27,122 bases of DNA from positions 1-27,122 of the IMG/VR virus record IMGVR_UViG_3300042691_032598; one strand, 5' to 3'. Within the stretch, counting starts at the first letter, position 1, and every line of letters starts with the position of its first letter. The notes below the pieces were generated by a model. That model made no database searches, was not told the DNA's origin, and saw only the letters and a list, made by a program, of their open reading frames with translations. This document shows, piece after piece, positions 12,213 to 19,992 of the stretch. The DNA comes from a virus. The position numbers and the translations under genes are program-made.

Positions 12213-13180
12213 ATTTTTTTCCAGTTGTTAAACTTAATTTTTGCTTCTAAACCTGAGTATGTATTTGATTTTAACACATCCATAACATTAAGTCCAGCGA
12301 GCACCATATCATTGATATCTTTTTGCTCGATAGTTGTTGGCCAAATAATTACCTTATCTCCCCTGTTAATGGTTTTTGATATTCTGTTGACGATTTCTCG
12401 ATTACGTGGTTCGTTATCATAAACGTAAATATAATCGCACCAACCAAACGACCCAATATCAACGTCGGACCCACACATAGCAACAGCATTTTGTACAAAC
12501 GTGGAGTCGAAGGGTCCTTCAACAATGTAAATGGGTTCCGAAGAATCCACTTGATCGAGACCATAAACTTTTGGTGCATCATCAGCAAGCATTACAGTGA
12601 TATATTTATTTTGCGAATAACCAAGTGCTCTGCCCTGAAATCCAATTAAATTACATGCAGTATCGTATAATGGTATGATAATACGACTCTCATCTCTACT
12701 GATAGTGTCGAATGTTTGTTTTTGAGTATTCACCCACTTCTTAAAATTGTCAGTAAAATAAAACTTTTCTGGATTTAGTTTTCTTTTTTCCAAATATTCT
12801 TTGGCAATTAGAACTTCTGTTGCTTTAGGTAAATCTAATTTTTTTTTAAAAACCGGTTTTACAAAGTCAAATTTTGGTTCTTCGACTACAAAATTTCTAC
12901 CAGTATGCCCCTCTTTAAATTTTTCTAAAGTATATTGCTTATGTAGTATTGGATCTAGTTCTTTAAGAAAATTATTAAATGATAAACTAGCACCACAATT
13001 ATGACACTTAAAGTTTGTATTGTTTTTAACTGGATAGATATATCCTCTTGCCTTACTTTTATTTCTCTGGGAATCTCCACAAATAGGGCAGCGGAAATTG
13101 TAGAGATCTGCTTTAACCCTTTTAAATTTTTGTAGGCGTGACGAAACTAACCCAATATACTTGGAATCAATCAAATCCAT
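12209..13180 (-). CDS. 61: DNA primase (T4 gp61 type)
   Basis: A 323-aa primase that makes RNA primers for the lagging strand with the gp41 helicase. The zinc ribbon is CPICGDS (Cys31, Cys34) and FKCHNCG (Cys59, Cys62). The Toprim core follows with IYIVEGPFDS (catalytic Glu) and the acidic DNE in YIYVYDNEPRN, about 35 residues further on. Length is close to T4 gp61 (342 aa). ATG at 13180 is the first gene after a sigma70-type promoter (13204-13232) with about 24 nt of leader. The gene ends overlapping nrdA, linking primer and dNTP supply in one early message. Confidence 0.93.
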   Translation of the reverse strand: MDLIDSKYIGLVSSRLQKFKRVKADLYNFRCPICGDSQRNKSKARGYIYPVKNNTNFKCHNCGASLSFNNFLKELDPILHKQYTLEKFKEGHTGRNFVVEEPKFDFVKPVFKKKLDLPKATEVLIAKEYLEKRKLNPEKFYFTDNFKKWVNTQKQTFDTISRDESRIIIPLYDTACNLIGFQGRALGYSQNKYITVMLADDAPKVYGLDQVDSSEPIYIVEGPFDSTFVQNAVAMCGSDVDIGSFGWCDYIYVYDNEPRNREIVNRISKTINRGDKVIIWPTTIEQKDINDMVLAGLNVMDVLKSNTYSGLEAKIKFNNWKKI

Positions 13181-13203
13181 AATTAAAGTCCGTTCATTTG
13201 GTC

Positions 13204-13232
13204 ATTCTACATGAATACGCCCAACATGTCAA
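13204..13232 (-). promoter_or_regulatory. Sigma70-type promoter (TTGACA, 17 bp, TAGAAT)
   Basis: On the minus strand TTGACA (13232-13227) and TAGAAT (13209-13204) are separated by exactly 17 bp. Transcription would begin just upstream of the primase gene and run through nrdA and nrdB. A 12-bp AT palindrome (aataaatttatt, 13236-13247) lies just before it. Confidence 0.8.
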
Positions 13233-13245
13233 TAAAATAAATTTA

Positions 13246-13692
13246 TTATCTTTTAGTTTCTATTCTATAATTTGGTTGATTATCTGGTGTCAAAACATCT
13301 ACAACCATGCCTGACTGAGAAAATACAAAGGAAACTATTACTAAAGCACCCACAACTAACCAACGAAACTTTGTTACTTCATCAACTTTTTTATCCACCG
13401 CTTCTATACGCCCATCTATCTTTTCTTCTAGTGCTTCAAATCTTTCTATTACTCTACCATGTTCTTCTGTATTTTTAGATTCCATTGATCTAATTCTATC
13501 AAATATTGCTTCATCATTTTTATTACTATTTTCTAATTTTTCTTCATGAACTGCCAACATCTTTGAAATATTTTGACTTGTCTTACCCATTATTTGAATG
13601 GCCTCATCTATCTTTTTCATCATAACCTCATAGGAAGTAAGACGTTCTTCAAGAACCGCAATTTTTGTTTCGTTGGATGATTTGCTAAACAT
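13246..13692 (-). CDS. Coiled-coil protein with a C-terminal membrane helix (148 aa)
   Basis: Residues 8-105 are long, charged, heptad-like helix (VLEERLTSYEVMMKKIDEAI, IERFEALEEKIDGRIEAVDK, KKVDEVTKF). Residues 110-126 are one transmembrane helix (WLVVGALVIVSFVFSQS) and a short polar tail ends at KR. It should oligomerise through the coil at the inner membrane; host-envelope, lysis-control or injection roles are all possible. AATAAATA at 13752-13759 lies 60 nt upstream and may drive it late. No named family recognised. Confidence 0.7.
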   Translation of the reverse strand: MFSKSSNETKIAVLEERLTSYEVMMKKIDEAIQIMGKTSQNISKMLAVHEEKLENSNKNDEAIFDRIRSMESKNTEEHGRVIERFEALEEKIDGRIEAVDKKVDEVTKFRWLVVGALVIVSFVFSQSGMVVDVLTPDNQPNYRIETKR

Positions 13693-13750
13693 TTTTTCTT
13701 TGTTGGTAAAATTAATTCCTACGAAACAAAAAAATCAAGTAGTTTTATTA

Positions 13751-13972
13751 TTATTTATTTTTAGTTTTTTTTATGTAATTTAACCAAGGAGTTCTCGATA
13801 AAAGTCCCAAGTAAATATTTTTTTTCTTTTTAAAAGAAACAGGAGGATTTCCTGGGTCTGCTTCTGGTGTGCCCGCAATCTTTCCATCACCAACATTATT
13901 TGTTGGACCAACAGTCATACCTTCTTCTTTAAGAAGTCTAACTGTTTCAATCAGTTTATCTATTTTATTCAT
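13751..13972 (-). CDS. Small virion-type protein (73 aa)
   Basis: The start ATG at 13972 overlaps the upstream stop (TAATG); a longer reading to 13999 lies inside that gene. The protein has a helical start (MNKIDKLIETVRLLKEEG), a Gly/Pro-rich middle (TNNVGDGKIAGTPEADPGNP) and a basic end (WLNYIKKTKNK). I recall this layout (helix, then GTP-x-ADPGNPP) from small conserved cyanophage genes in structural clusters. It sits with the 14343 and 15133 genes in one late unit. Confidence 0.65.
   Translation of the reverse strand: MNKIDKLIETVRLLKEEGMTVGPTNNVGDGKIAGTPEADPGNPPVSFKKKKNIYLGLLSRTPWLNYIKKTKNK
13752..13759 (-). promoter_or_regulatory. Late-type motif AATAAATA
   Basis: A one-base variant of TATAAATA on the minus strand that overlaps the stop codon of the 73-aa gene and precedes the coiled-coil gene (start 13692). 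Position is right; the sequence alone is weak in AT-rich DNA. Confidence 0.4.
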
Positions 13973-14343
13973 TAGATGGCTTGCAACTGTTCTAAACAAT
14001 AAACATCTTCTTCAATATTATGAATTTGAGTTTTTGGATAATCCGGAAATCTATTTAAAAAGATCAGAAAACTTTTAATAGCAGACCATAATTCACTATC
14101 CAAATTATAAAATAATAATGGAACTGCTGCATCATTAAATACATTAAACAACACTATCAAATGATTTAAGATAAGGTGTGTTTTTAATTCACCAGTATTC
14201 TTATATTTTTTCAATAATCTTTTAACATAGCGAATTCTTTTCAAATCAGTTTCAAAATCCTCCATCGTTAATGATTGAGGATTGTCATAGAATTTTATAG
14301 CAAACAACAAATAATTATTTTCATTCAATTCATCAAATCTCAT
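13972..14343 (-). CDS. Conserved-looking all-helical hypothetical protein (123 aa)
   Basis: The product is almost wholly helical with mixed hydrophobic and charged faces: MRFDELNENNYLLFAIKFYD, a basic LKRIRYVKRLLKKYKNTGEL, then ILNHLIVLFNVFNDAAVPLL. I recall similar proteins (about 120 aa, starting with a M-x-F-E-x-L-x-E-x-N pattern) in other T4-like cyanophages near structural genes, without known function. It begins 7 nt after the stop of the 15133 gene and is coupled to the next gene by TAATG. No membrane segment or catalytic motif is clear. Confidence 0.7.
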   Translation of the reverse strand: MRFDELNENNYLLFAIKFYDNPQSLTMEDFETDLKRIRYVKRLLKKYKNTGELKTHLILNHLIVLFNVFNDAAVPLLFYNLDSELWSAIKSFLIFLNRFPDYPKTQIHNIEEDVYCLEQLQAI

Positions 14344-14350
14344 ATATTAA

Positions 14351-15133
14351 TTATTGTGCGGTATAGTATAAAATGCCTTCAGATCCTGTAGAAATACCAG
14401 ATCCAGCAACAAGGATTTCGCTCTTAACTCTAAGATTTCCGTGAGTATCAATATAAGTTGTTACTCCTACCCAACCTGCCCCACTAGTTCTATAAACTGT
14501 TGAGGTGCTTCCATATGAAGTGGCAGTTGTGCTACTAATTCCATATACTTGCTTATCATAACCTCCAGTGAGTCTCTTAAATGTAAGAGTATCTCCTGTG
14601 GAAATTCCAGCAGAAATAGTTGAAGCTAAAGAAACACTTGTAGTGTTAACTACTGAAATACGAATATCATTTCCACCATTCAATAAGGTATCACCAACAA
14701 TAATATCTTTATTGGTAGTTATAACAGAAACTATATTAGTACCAATCCCAGCATTTGTTGTTGCAGTTCCAGTTACACCGAGATTCTTAAGTGTAGGTGC
14801 TGTATCCAATTTATTACTATAGCTATAATCCCCTACAGTATAAAGAGGAAGTTCACTAATATAAAAACTTGTTCCTGAAATAGAAGCGTTACTTAAACCT
14901 GAAGTAGATCCAATTGTTAATTGAGTTGTACTTGCAATACCTACAATAACTGCGTCCCCATAGTAAGTTCCCCCATTGCCACGAATACCAAATCGAATTA
15001 CGTCCCCAGTCACTGCAGCACCAACTTGCCCAAAAGTAGTGCCAGATCCAGTTACAATCCAATTATCTCCAACAAGAGAAAGACTTACGGTTCCTCCAGA
15101 ACCAACATTATCATTGTTTCCCCAGAGTGCCAT
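14351..15133 (-). CDS. Beta-rich virion structural protein (260 aa)
   Basis: It begins MALWGNNDNVGSGGTVSLS and is rich in Gly, Ser and Thr with alternating beta-strand patterns (VTGSGTTFGQVGAAVTGDVI, IRFGIRGNGG). Two internal stretches resemble each other (VIVGIASTTQLTIGSTSGLS and IRISVVNTTSVSLASTISAG), which suggests repeated beta domains. Cyanophage genomes carry related proteins annotated as structural, some as VrlC-like; that name is from memory only. An appendage or capsid-decoration role fits. A TATAAATA late promoter lies about 34 nt upstream and makes this the first gene of a late unit. Confidence 0.7.
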   Translation of the reverse strand: MALWGNNDNVGSGGTVSLSLVGDNWIVTGSGTTFGQVGAAVTGDVIRFGIRGNGGTYYGDAVIVGIASTTQLTIGSTSGLSNASISGTSFYISELPLYTVGDYSYSNKLDTAPTLKNLGVTGTATTNAGIGTNIVSVITTNKDIIVGDTLLNGGNDIRISVVNTTSVSLASTISAGISTGDTLTFKRLTGGYDKQVYGISSTTATSYGSTSTVYRTSGAGWVGVTTYIDTHGNLRVKSEILVAGSGISTGSEGILYYTAQ

Positions 15134-15166
15134 TCTTTTTACCTGATAAATTTCTTTTTATATTGA

Positions 15167-15174
15167 TATTTATA
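15167..15174 (-). promoter_or_regulatory. Late promoter TATAAATA fused to a terminator T-tract
   Basis: Exact late consensus on the minus strand, 33 nt before the ATG at 15133. It directly follows the T-run of the terminator at 15178-15206. Confidence 0.8.
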
Positions 15175-15177
15175 AAA

Positions 15178-15206
15178 AAAAGAGACCTTAGGTTTAGGTC
15201 TCTTTT
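15178..15206 (-). terminator. Intrinsic terminator after the 61-aa membrane protein gene
   Basis: A 10-bp stem AAAAGAGACC/GGTCTCTTTT (15206-15197 with 15187-15178) has a 9-nt loop. On the minus strand the run of T continues to 15174 and merges with the late promoter. Confidence 0.85.
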
Positions 15207-15223
15207 ATAAATTTAAATTACAA

Positions 15224-15409
15224 TCAAGGAGTTGGGTCTACTGCACCCTTTTTCTTAAGATGTGTTTGAATCTGAAGAATAACAAAAGAAGCAATTCCAT
15301 TTGCTTTAACCTTAGGAATTGCACCAAGAAGTTCTGAAATAACTAAAAGAATAGTAGCAACTGCTGCTTCATTCGCAACAATCCAAGCCCAAATAAGTCC
15401 TGCAGACAT
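15224..15409 (-). CDS. Small hydrophobic membrane protein, holin candidate (61 aa)
   Basis: MSAGLIWAWIVANEAAVATI leads into a hydrophobic helix (ILLVISELLGAIP), then an amphipathic helix (GIASFVILQIQTHL) and a polar tail KKKGAVDPTP. One or two membrane helices and a basic C-terminal end fit a small holin, but also many other phage membrane peptides. GAGGT 7 nt before ATG 15409 is a good ribosome site, better than most genes here, so expression may be strong. A CTAAATA late-type motif lies 30 nt upstream and a strong terminator 18 nt after the stop, so it is a one-gene late unit. No other holin candidate in the window is better placed, though it is far from the lysin genes. Confidence 0.7.
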   Translation of the reverse strand: MSAGLIWAWIVANEAAVATILLVISELLGAIPKVKANGIASFVILQIQTHLKKKGAVDPTP

Positions 15410-15438
15410 AATTTACCTCGTGTGAAGAGTTCTGTTTT

Positions 15439-15445
15439 ATTTAGG
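15439..15445 (-). promoter_or_regulatory. Late-type motif CTAAATA
   Basis: CTAAATA on the minus strand, 30 nt before the ATG at 15409, between this gene and the stop at 15448. It is the shorter late variant also seen before the genes at 19380 and 27007. Confidence 0.45.
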
Positions 15446-15447
15446 AA

Positions 15448-17085
15448 TTATCCTCTCTTTTTTCTTGCTGCTTCTCTTGCTAGGTTTCTTGCTAATTGCG
15501 CTTTAGCTCTCTTAGCAGCTGCTTCTGCTGCTGCATTTTCTTCCCTTTCTTGTTGTGGTGTAGCAGAACCCATATAACGGTTTCTTCCGCTATTTTTATC
15601 TGCTCTACCAAGACTCCTAAATTCATCTCTTGCCTCATCAACCAATTTACCTTCCGGTCTATAAGATTGATTCAACAAATCATTAAGTTGCTGATTTCTT
15701 GTCTGAATATTTGATTTAATGGTTTCTGGTTTTGCCTTAAGAGTTGGGGGAGATGTAACATCATTTCTATCTTTTTGCATTCCTTGACGAACTCTATCCA
15801 ATAGATAAGCACCTGTACCTAATGCAGCAGCTCCAGCAACTAGTGGAGCAACTGGAGCAATTTCGTCAATTTTCTCACCTTCAGCCTCATATCCAGCAGT
15901 CATTACAATAGGATTTTTCATTCCCATTGATCTCAGTTTATTTTTTACCATAGCAACTTTTGCATAATCTCCACGAGAATCTTTTTCCTTTTCTTCTTTA
16001 CCAGAATTGCATTCAGATTCTTCTTTATGAACTGGAAGACCCTCATGCTTCGTTTTAGCAAACTTCTTTGCTTCCTTTTTACTCATTCCAGCGGCTACTT
16101 TTGCAACCTCAGGAGATGCTGGAGTTTCACCCTTCTTAGCAGCATAAACCATTCCCATGAAACGCTGCTGAGATTTACTTTTTGCTTTTTCTGTTAGAAT
16201 TTCACCATCAACCTCATAATGGGCAAATTGCATGGAAGATCTTGCACTTTGAGCACTACCAGGAAGTTCTGGGTTAATTTTAACAACATTTTTACCTTTC
16301 ATTACATCAATAGTTTTTTTATTTTGATCATCAGATTCATCATTTATTTCACCAAGAAATTCTTCTTTCATTCCAGATCTTTTTGCAATCGCAGATCCAC
16401 GAACATCTCTACGGTTCTTTAAATATTTGTCAGTTTTATCTACTTTACCATCATTATTTACATCAGAGTCTTCTTTTCCAACTGGATCTAATTTATCTCC
16501 ACGCTTTGCCTTTGCAGTCAATTCTCCCTTATTTTTTTCACCCTCATAAGGTTGACCATATCCAGTCATTTCAACTGATTCAATGTTTGGATTTGCTCGA
16601 AGAGCACTAATTTTTTCACGAGTAGCGTATCTTACATAAGAAGTCCCATTTTTATCAGTTACTCTCACTTTATATTTGTGTTCTTCAGCGGTCTCCAACT
16701 TTTCCATATAAGTAAGAACCATTGGTTCTTCTTCTTTAACTCCATCAATAAAAACTTTATATAAAGCACTAGCTACATGATCAAAAGCAAAATCTTCAAT
16801 ATTAAAATCTTCTGCTTGAATTCCAGCTTTGCTGAAAAGTTTTTGTTTGACAAGAGTTTTTTCTTGCTGACTCATATTACTATTCTGTAAATATTGGGAG
16901 TATGCCTGACGAAGAGGAAGTTCTTCTCTCCTAGCTCTGTAACGAATGTCATATACTGCCTGCCTTACTCTTGCTTCGGGAGACTTACCACCCTTATCGT
17001 CTCCCCCCTTATCGTCTTTAGCAGCAGGAGCAGCAGCAGGAGCGTGTTTCCTTTCTGGAAGACCCTCAGAAATATGTTTTTTCAT
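15448..17085 (-). CDS. Large probable virion protein with a calcium-loop and DUF3008-like segment (545 aa)
   Basis: A basic, modular protein. Residues 13-35 are Ala/Lys/Gly linker. Residues 208-219 ([12 protein letters not shown]) match a dockerin/EF-hand calcium loop. Residues 302-346 ([18 protein letters not shown], then [18 protein letters not shown]) match the pattern of DUF3008. Around 390-415 an Ala/Gly segment ([16 protein letters not shown]) may be a membrane-active helix, and the end is an Ala/Arg helix ([18 protein letters not shown]). Hydrophobic-x-Glu sites (EGLPE region, GEILTE, EEFLGE) could be cut by a prohead protease. It starts MKKHISEG and sits 15 nt after the nucleotidyltransferase-domain gene. 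A structural or ejected protein is likely. Confidence 0.7.
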   Translation of the reverse strand: MKKHISEGLPERKHAPAAAPAAKDDKGGDDKGGKSPEARVRQAVYDIRYRARREELPLRQAYSQYLQNSNMSQQEKTLVKQKLFSKAGIQAEDFNIEDFAFDHVASALYKVFIDGVKEEEPMVLTYMEKLETAEEHKYKVRVTDKNGTSYVRYATREKISALRANPNIESVEMTGYGQPYEGEKNKGELTAKAKRGDKLDPVGKEDSDVNNDGKVDKTDKYLKNRRDVRGSAIAKRSGMKEEFLGEINDESDDQNKKTIDVMKGKNVVKINPELPGSAQSARSSMQFAHYEVDGEILTEKAKSKSQQRFMGMVYAAKKGETPASPEVAKVAAGMSKKEAKKFAKTKHEGLPVHKEESECNSGKEEKEKDSRGDYAKVAMVKNKLRSMGMKNPIVMTAGYEAEGEKIDEIAPVAPLVAGAAALGTGAYLLDRVRQGMQKDRNDVTSPPTLKAKPETIKSNIQTRNQQLNDLLNQSYRPEGKLVDEARDEFRSLGRADKNSGRNRYMGSATPQQEREENAAAEAAAKRAKAQLARNLAREAARKKRG

Positions 17086-17100
17086 AAGAAAACTCTAATT

Positions 17101-18408
17101 CTACTTTTTCTTTTTTCTATATTTATTTATGAATTCAATTCCGTATGCTCTTCCACCATACTGAAGATTTTCTTTTCCCTTTCCAATAGCACCTGGAGTC
17201 ATATTTGCAAAATGCTTAAAAGCTCCTAAAGTCCCAGTAAGAGTATTTGGATGAATTTTATCTCTCATAGAACTATCCATCTTTACTTCGGTATATTCTC
17301 TTAAATCTTTAATCCAAGATTTAAACATCTGCCCGGTCTCTGTTACACAAATGAGATAGTTTGTTCCTCTACGAATAATGCGACCAACAATTCCAGTATT
17401 AAGATTTTCAACCAATTCACCAATTTTAAAGATTGTCTCTGCTAGATAATTTTCACGAAGATTTTGATAGTCAAACTTTGGAGCAAGTTCCCAAGTATTC
17501 CACCCCTCTTTAATGTTCATTGAACCTCTAAGAATATTAAAAAGTTCTTTTGCCTCCGATGGTTTTACTTCTGGAGGAAGTCCAGATCTAAATGTCTTAA
17601 AATCTCCTTCTGCTACAGCAAGTCTCATTCTAGAAGCAGACATTCCTTCTACTCCCTTTGCATCTGGATCCCTATCTCCAGCAGAAACTACTTCAATATT
17701 GTCAAAATTATAAAGTTGCCCATTATATTGATTAGAAAGTTTTTCAAATTCTTTAACTCTATCTCCACCACCTATAATTCTCACACCAGCATATCCATTA
17801 TTATGCGCCATTTTTAAAACATCGAAAATAGTTTTAGTATTGGCATCATTTACAATGTTACCTGCATGATTTGGATAAAATTTTTGCATATAAGCAATCT
17901 TTGTATCAGGATCAAGAGGATTTTTTTTCTTATCTTGACTACGTGATGGGAAAATTAAATACTGACCATCCTTATCTTGAGATGCAGACTGTGCTGCAAT
18001 ATCCATTAATTGTTGATGACCAATAGTTGGTGGATTAAAACGCCCGAAAGCAACAGTAAGAGTTCCTTTTGTTTTAGGAACTGGAAGATACTGAGCTGGT
18101 GGTTGTTCTTGTGCAACTGCTTGTTGCTCTGGCGCAGGGGATTGCTGCTGAGGTTCTACCTGCTGCTGAACTGATGCTGGATCATTGTATTGTGAAGAAG
18201 GAATATTTTTTTCTTTTTCAGTTTGTTTTGGATCTTGTGCTCCAACTCTTTGACGCTTATTATAAAATTTTAATGTACCACCTTCTGTTTTAGCAACAAA
18301 TTCACCTTGACGATCATACCATCCACCATGCCCATCTCCAACAAGACCTAGGCGCTGAGCTTGTTGAGATGCGTTTGCTTCTGTTAAGAACTGGAAAAAA
18401 CTTTTCAT
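17101..18408 (-). CDS. Virion-type protein with an NMN-adenylyltransferase-like nucleotidyltransferase domain (435 aa)
   Basis: Domains in order: MKSFFQFLTEANAS, a capsid-targeting-like start; residues 20-50, a small beta module (LVGDGHGGWYDRQGEF); a Gln/Pro linker (85-112); then a cytidylyltransferase/NMNAT fold at about 114-285 with GRFNPPTIGH (HxGH-type motif T128-H131) and GMSASRMR (257-262, the ISTSR-type motif). Such domains transfer AMP or CMP from NTP, for example onto NMN. A C-terminal region (300-435) includes GIVGRIIRRGTNYLICV, a beta barrel seen in virion proteins. The enzyme may travel in the virion or salvage NAD; which substrate it uses cannot be read from sequence. AATAAATA lies 41 nt upstream. 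Confidence 0.75.
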   Translation of the reverse strand: MKSFFQFLTEANASQQAQRLGLVGDGHGGWYDRQGEFVAKTEGGTLKFYNKRQRVGAQDPKQTEKEKNIPSSQYNDPASVQQQVEPQQQSPAPEQQAVAQEQPPAQYLPVPKTKGTLTVAFGRFNPPTIGHQQLMDIAAQSASQDKDGQYLIFPSRSQDKKKNPLDPDTKIAYMQKFYPNHAGNIVNDANTKTIFDVLKMAHNNGYAGVRIIGGGDRVKEFEKLSNQYNGQLYNFDNIEVVSAGDRDPDAKGVEGMSASRMRLAVAEGDFKTFRSGLPPEVKPSEAKELFNILRGSMNIKEGWNTWELAPKFDYQNLRENYLAETIFKIGELVENLNTGIVGRIIRRGTNYLICVTETGQMFKSWIKDLREYTEVKMDSSMRDKIHPNTLTGTLGAFKHFANMTPGAIGKGKENLQYGGRAYGIEFINKYRKKKK

Positions 18409-18448
18409 TATCTACTTTAAAGTATGACTCAATACTCTTTAATACTTA

Positions 18449-18456
18449 TATTTATT
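18449..18456 (-). promoter_or_regulatory. Late-type motif AATAAATA
   Basis: A one-base variant of the late consensus on the minus strand, directly after the stop of the 307-aa gene (TAG at 18457-18459) and 40 nt before the ATG at 18408. Confidence 0.5.
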
Positions 18457-19380
18457 CTATACAAATCTTGAAATAGTTCTTCCACCAATTGGTTGAATAA
18501 TTACTCTTGCACCCCCTATCCCATGATCACTTCTATCTCCTTTATAAACACCCAAAAATACTGGTTCATAAGTTCCATTTATTCTATCACCATTATTGAG
18601 TTTGTGTCCAGAACAAGTTAATTCATAATATCTACCTCTATTTTGAATATTCAACATTCCTTGCATTGTAACATCAACATTACTTTCCCCCTTCGGTCCA
18701 CCATATCCACTCCCATACACTGCCATTTTTTTTAAATTTTCATCCTGAATTCTTCTCCCAACTGTTGTAGATCCAGGCATACCATTTGGAAACATTGATT
18801 GCAACGTAGATATAAATGCTTGTGTTTCCGGATGATTATAAATTAGTGGTTCTACTCGTTGAGATGTTCCAGACCATTGTTGAAATGCTTTTGGACCATC
18901 GCCAGCTTTATGAGAAACATGCCCAACATACCCAGAAATTCCCCTAAAATGAAAATCACATTTTGGTGTACCAGGAGTACTTTCACATAAACCAACCTGA
19001 TATGTTGTTGCACCAACTTTTAGAGGTATAATCTCAGTACCTAGTTTATCAAATATTCCATTTAATTGCTGATTGATCCTTACAATTTGAGCATCTTCTT
19101 GCGCTGTAGTTGCCTGTGTTCTTCCAGAAAATTCAGAATCTTTATAAATTGAGGTAATGTTAATATATTGACCAGCAGTAGTGGGAAGCATTATAGATCT
19201 TCCACTCTTGAATCTATCAAAATGACTGATTGAACTTAACTGACTTAAAATAGATTTATCTAGTTTTACTTTAGATCCATTAGATTCTGCTAAAGTAAAA
19301 TCTACACCTGCCCTAATTCTAGTTAGAAAAATATTAAAATTATTTCTTTTTGCTAATTCATTGGGATTTAATGTAGCCAT
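18457..19380 (-). CDS. Conserved-looking hypothetical virion-type protein (307 aa)
   Basis: It begins MATLNPNELAKRNNFNIFLT. Visible features are FSGRTQATTAQEDAQI (about 84-99), CESTPGTPKCDFHFRG (a Cys pair), a His/Lys/Gln core GYVGHVSHKAGDGPKAFQQW and a Gly/Arg-rich end (GDRSDHGIGGARVIIQPIGG, RTISRF). I recall the NNFNIF, SGRTQ, GH-x-SHK and FQQW blocks from other T4-like marine phages, where the family is uncharacterised. The GHVSHK motif could bind metal or nucleic acid, but no known catalytic set is complete. CTAAATA lies 11 nt before the start and the two tRNAs lie upstream. Confidence 0.65.
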   Translation of the reverse strand: MATLNPNELAKRNNFNIFLTRIRAGVDFTLAESNGSKVKLDKSILSQLSSISHFDRFKSGRSIMLPTTAGQYINITSIYKDSEFSGRTQATTAQEDAQIVRINQQLNGIFDKLGTEIIPLKVGATTYQVGLCESTPGTPKCDFHFRGISGYVGHVSHKAGDGPKAFQQWSGTSQRVEPLIYNHPETQAFISTLQSMFPNGMPGSTTVGRRIQDENLKKMAVYGSGYGGPKGESNVDVTMQGMLNIQNRGRYYELTCSGHKLNNGDRINGTYEPVFLGVYKGDRSDHGIGGARVIIQPIGGRTISRFV

Positions 19381-19390
19381 TTTTTATTTT

Positions 19391-19397
19391 TATTTAG
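19391..19397 (-). promoter_or_regulatory. Late-type motif CTAAATA
   Basis: CTAAATA on the minus strand between the tRNA-Leu gene and the ATG at 19380. The gap to the start codon is only 10 nt, so the leader would be very short; low confidence. Confidence 0.35.
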
Positions 19398-19400
19398 AAG

Positions 19401-19481
19401 TGCCCAAGAGAGGACTCGAACCTCCACATCTTACGATATATGCTCCTAAGGCATACGTGGCTACCATTACACCACTTGGGC
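19401..19481 (-). tRNA. tRNA-Leu (anticodon UAG)
   Basis: An 81-nt class II tRNA. Acceptor GCCCAAG pairs with CTTGGGC and the discriminator is A. The D-loop contains GG, the anticodon arm is TATGC-CTTAGGA-GCATA with anticodon TAG, the variable arm has a short ATC/GAT stem, and the T-loop is TTCGAGT. The 3' CCA is not encoded. It reads CUA and, by wobble, other CUN codons. Confidence 0.95.
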
Positions 19482-19485
19482 AGAG

Positions 19486-19558
19486 TGGAGAATAGCGGAC
19501 TCGAACCGCTGACATCCTGCTTGCAAAGCAGGCGCTCTACCAACTGAGCTAATTCCCC
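19486..19558 (-). tRNA. tRNA-Ala (anticodon UGC)
   Basis: A 73-nt tRNA. Acceptor GGGGAAT pairs with ATTCTCC (one G-U), the D-arm is GCTC/GAGC, the anticodon arm is CCTGC-TTTGCAA-GCAGG with anticodon TGC, and the T-arm is AGCGG-TTCGAGT-CCGCT. Discriminator A; CCA not encoded. It lies 4 nt from tRNA-Leu, so both are probably processed from one transcript downstream of the metallopeptidase gene. Confidence 0.96.
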
Positions 19559-19574
19559 CAGTAAAAGAATTATA

Positions 19575-19973
19575 TCACCTAATTGACATCAGGTCAAACA
19601 ATTCTGGATAAAGTTGTCCATATTTTCTCATTATCTCACCTGCCTTAGCATTTGCTTGATTTTCAATTACACCACCAGGAAGTGAACTCATTTTTTTACC
19701 TTCCATAACTTGCTTATAATGAATAACCTCATGTGCGAAGGTTCTTAAAATATCCATAGGATGACGATTAATAATACTTACATAAATGAATTGATCATTC
19801 ATCATACCGAATGTTTTTTTATTTTTTGCAAAATCAGCATCATCAATTAAAATGTAAGGAACATCATAAGTAAGACGCAACTCTCTTTTTAAGAAGACAA
19901 TGAATCTTTTGAGAATTGCGTCAAACTGAATTTTAGTAGTTGGTCTTCCTTTTCTTTTACCAAGAAGAGACAT
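19575..19973 (-). CDS. Putative zinc metallopeptidase (HEVIH motif, 132 aa)
   Basis: The HExxH zinc motif is seen as FAHEVIHYKQ (His81, Glu82, His85) in the right helical context, with a basic start (MSLLGKRKGRPTTK) and two beta-rich stretches before it (VPYILIDDADFA, FIYVSIINRHP). The likely third ligand lies in the C-terminal helix ENQANAKAGEIMRKYG (Glu or Asn). It resembles the SprT-like or minigluzincin type of small cytoplasmic protease. Neighbours are the MazG-like and helicase genes upstream and the tRNAs downstream; AATAAATA overlaps the previous stop and may add late expression. The target is unknown. Confidence 0.75.
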   Translation of the reverse strand: MSLLGKRKGRPTTKIQFDAILKRFIVFLKRELRLTYDVPYILIDDADFAKNKKTFGMMNDQFIYVSIINRHPMDILRTFAHEVIHYKQVMEGKKMSSLPGGVIENQANAKAGEIMRKYGQLYPELFDLMSIR

Positions 19974-19984
19974 ATTTTTTAAAA

Positions 19985-19992
19985 TATTTATT
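19985..19992 (-). promoter_or_regulatory. Late-type motif AATAAATA
   Basis: On the minus strand it overlaps the TAA stop of the 62-aa gene and lies 12 nt before the metallopeptidase ATG. A short-leader late promoter is possible. Confidence 0.35.

Noticed and set aside
13236-13247. 12-bp palindrome aataaatttatt as operator
   Set aside because: Pure AT, overlaps a stop codon, and such palindromes are expected by chance here.
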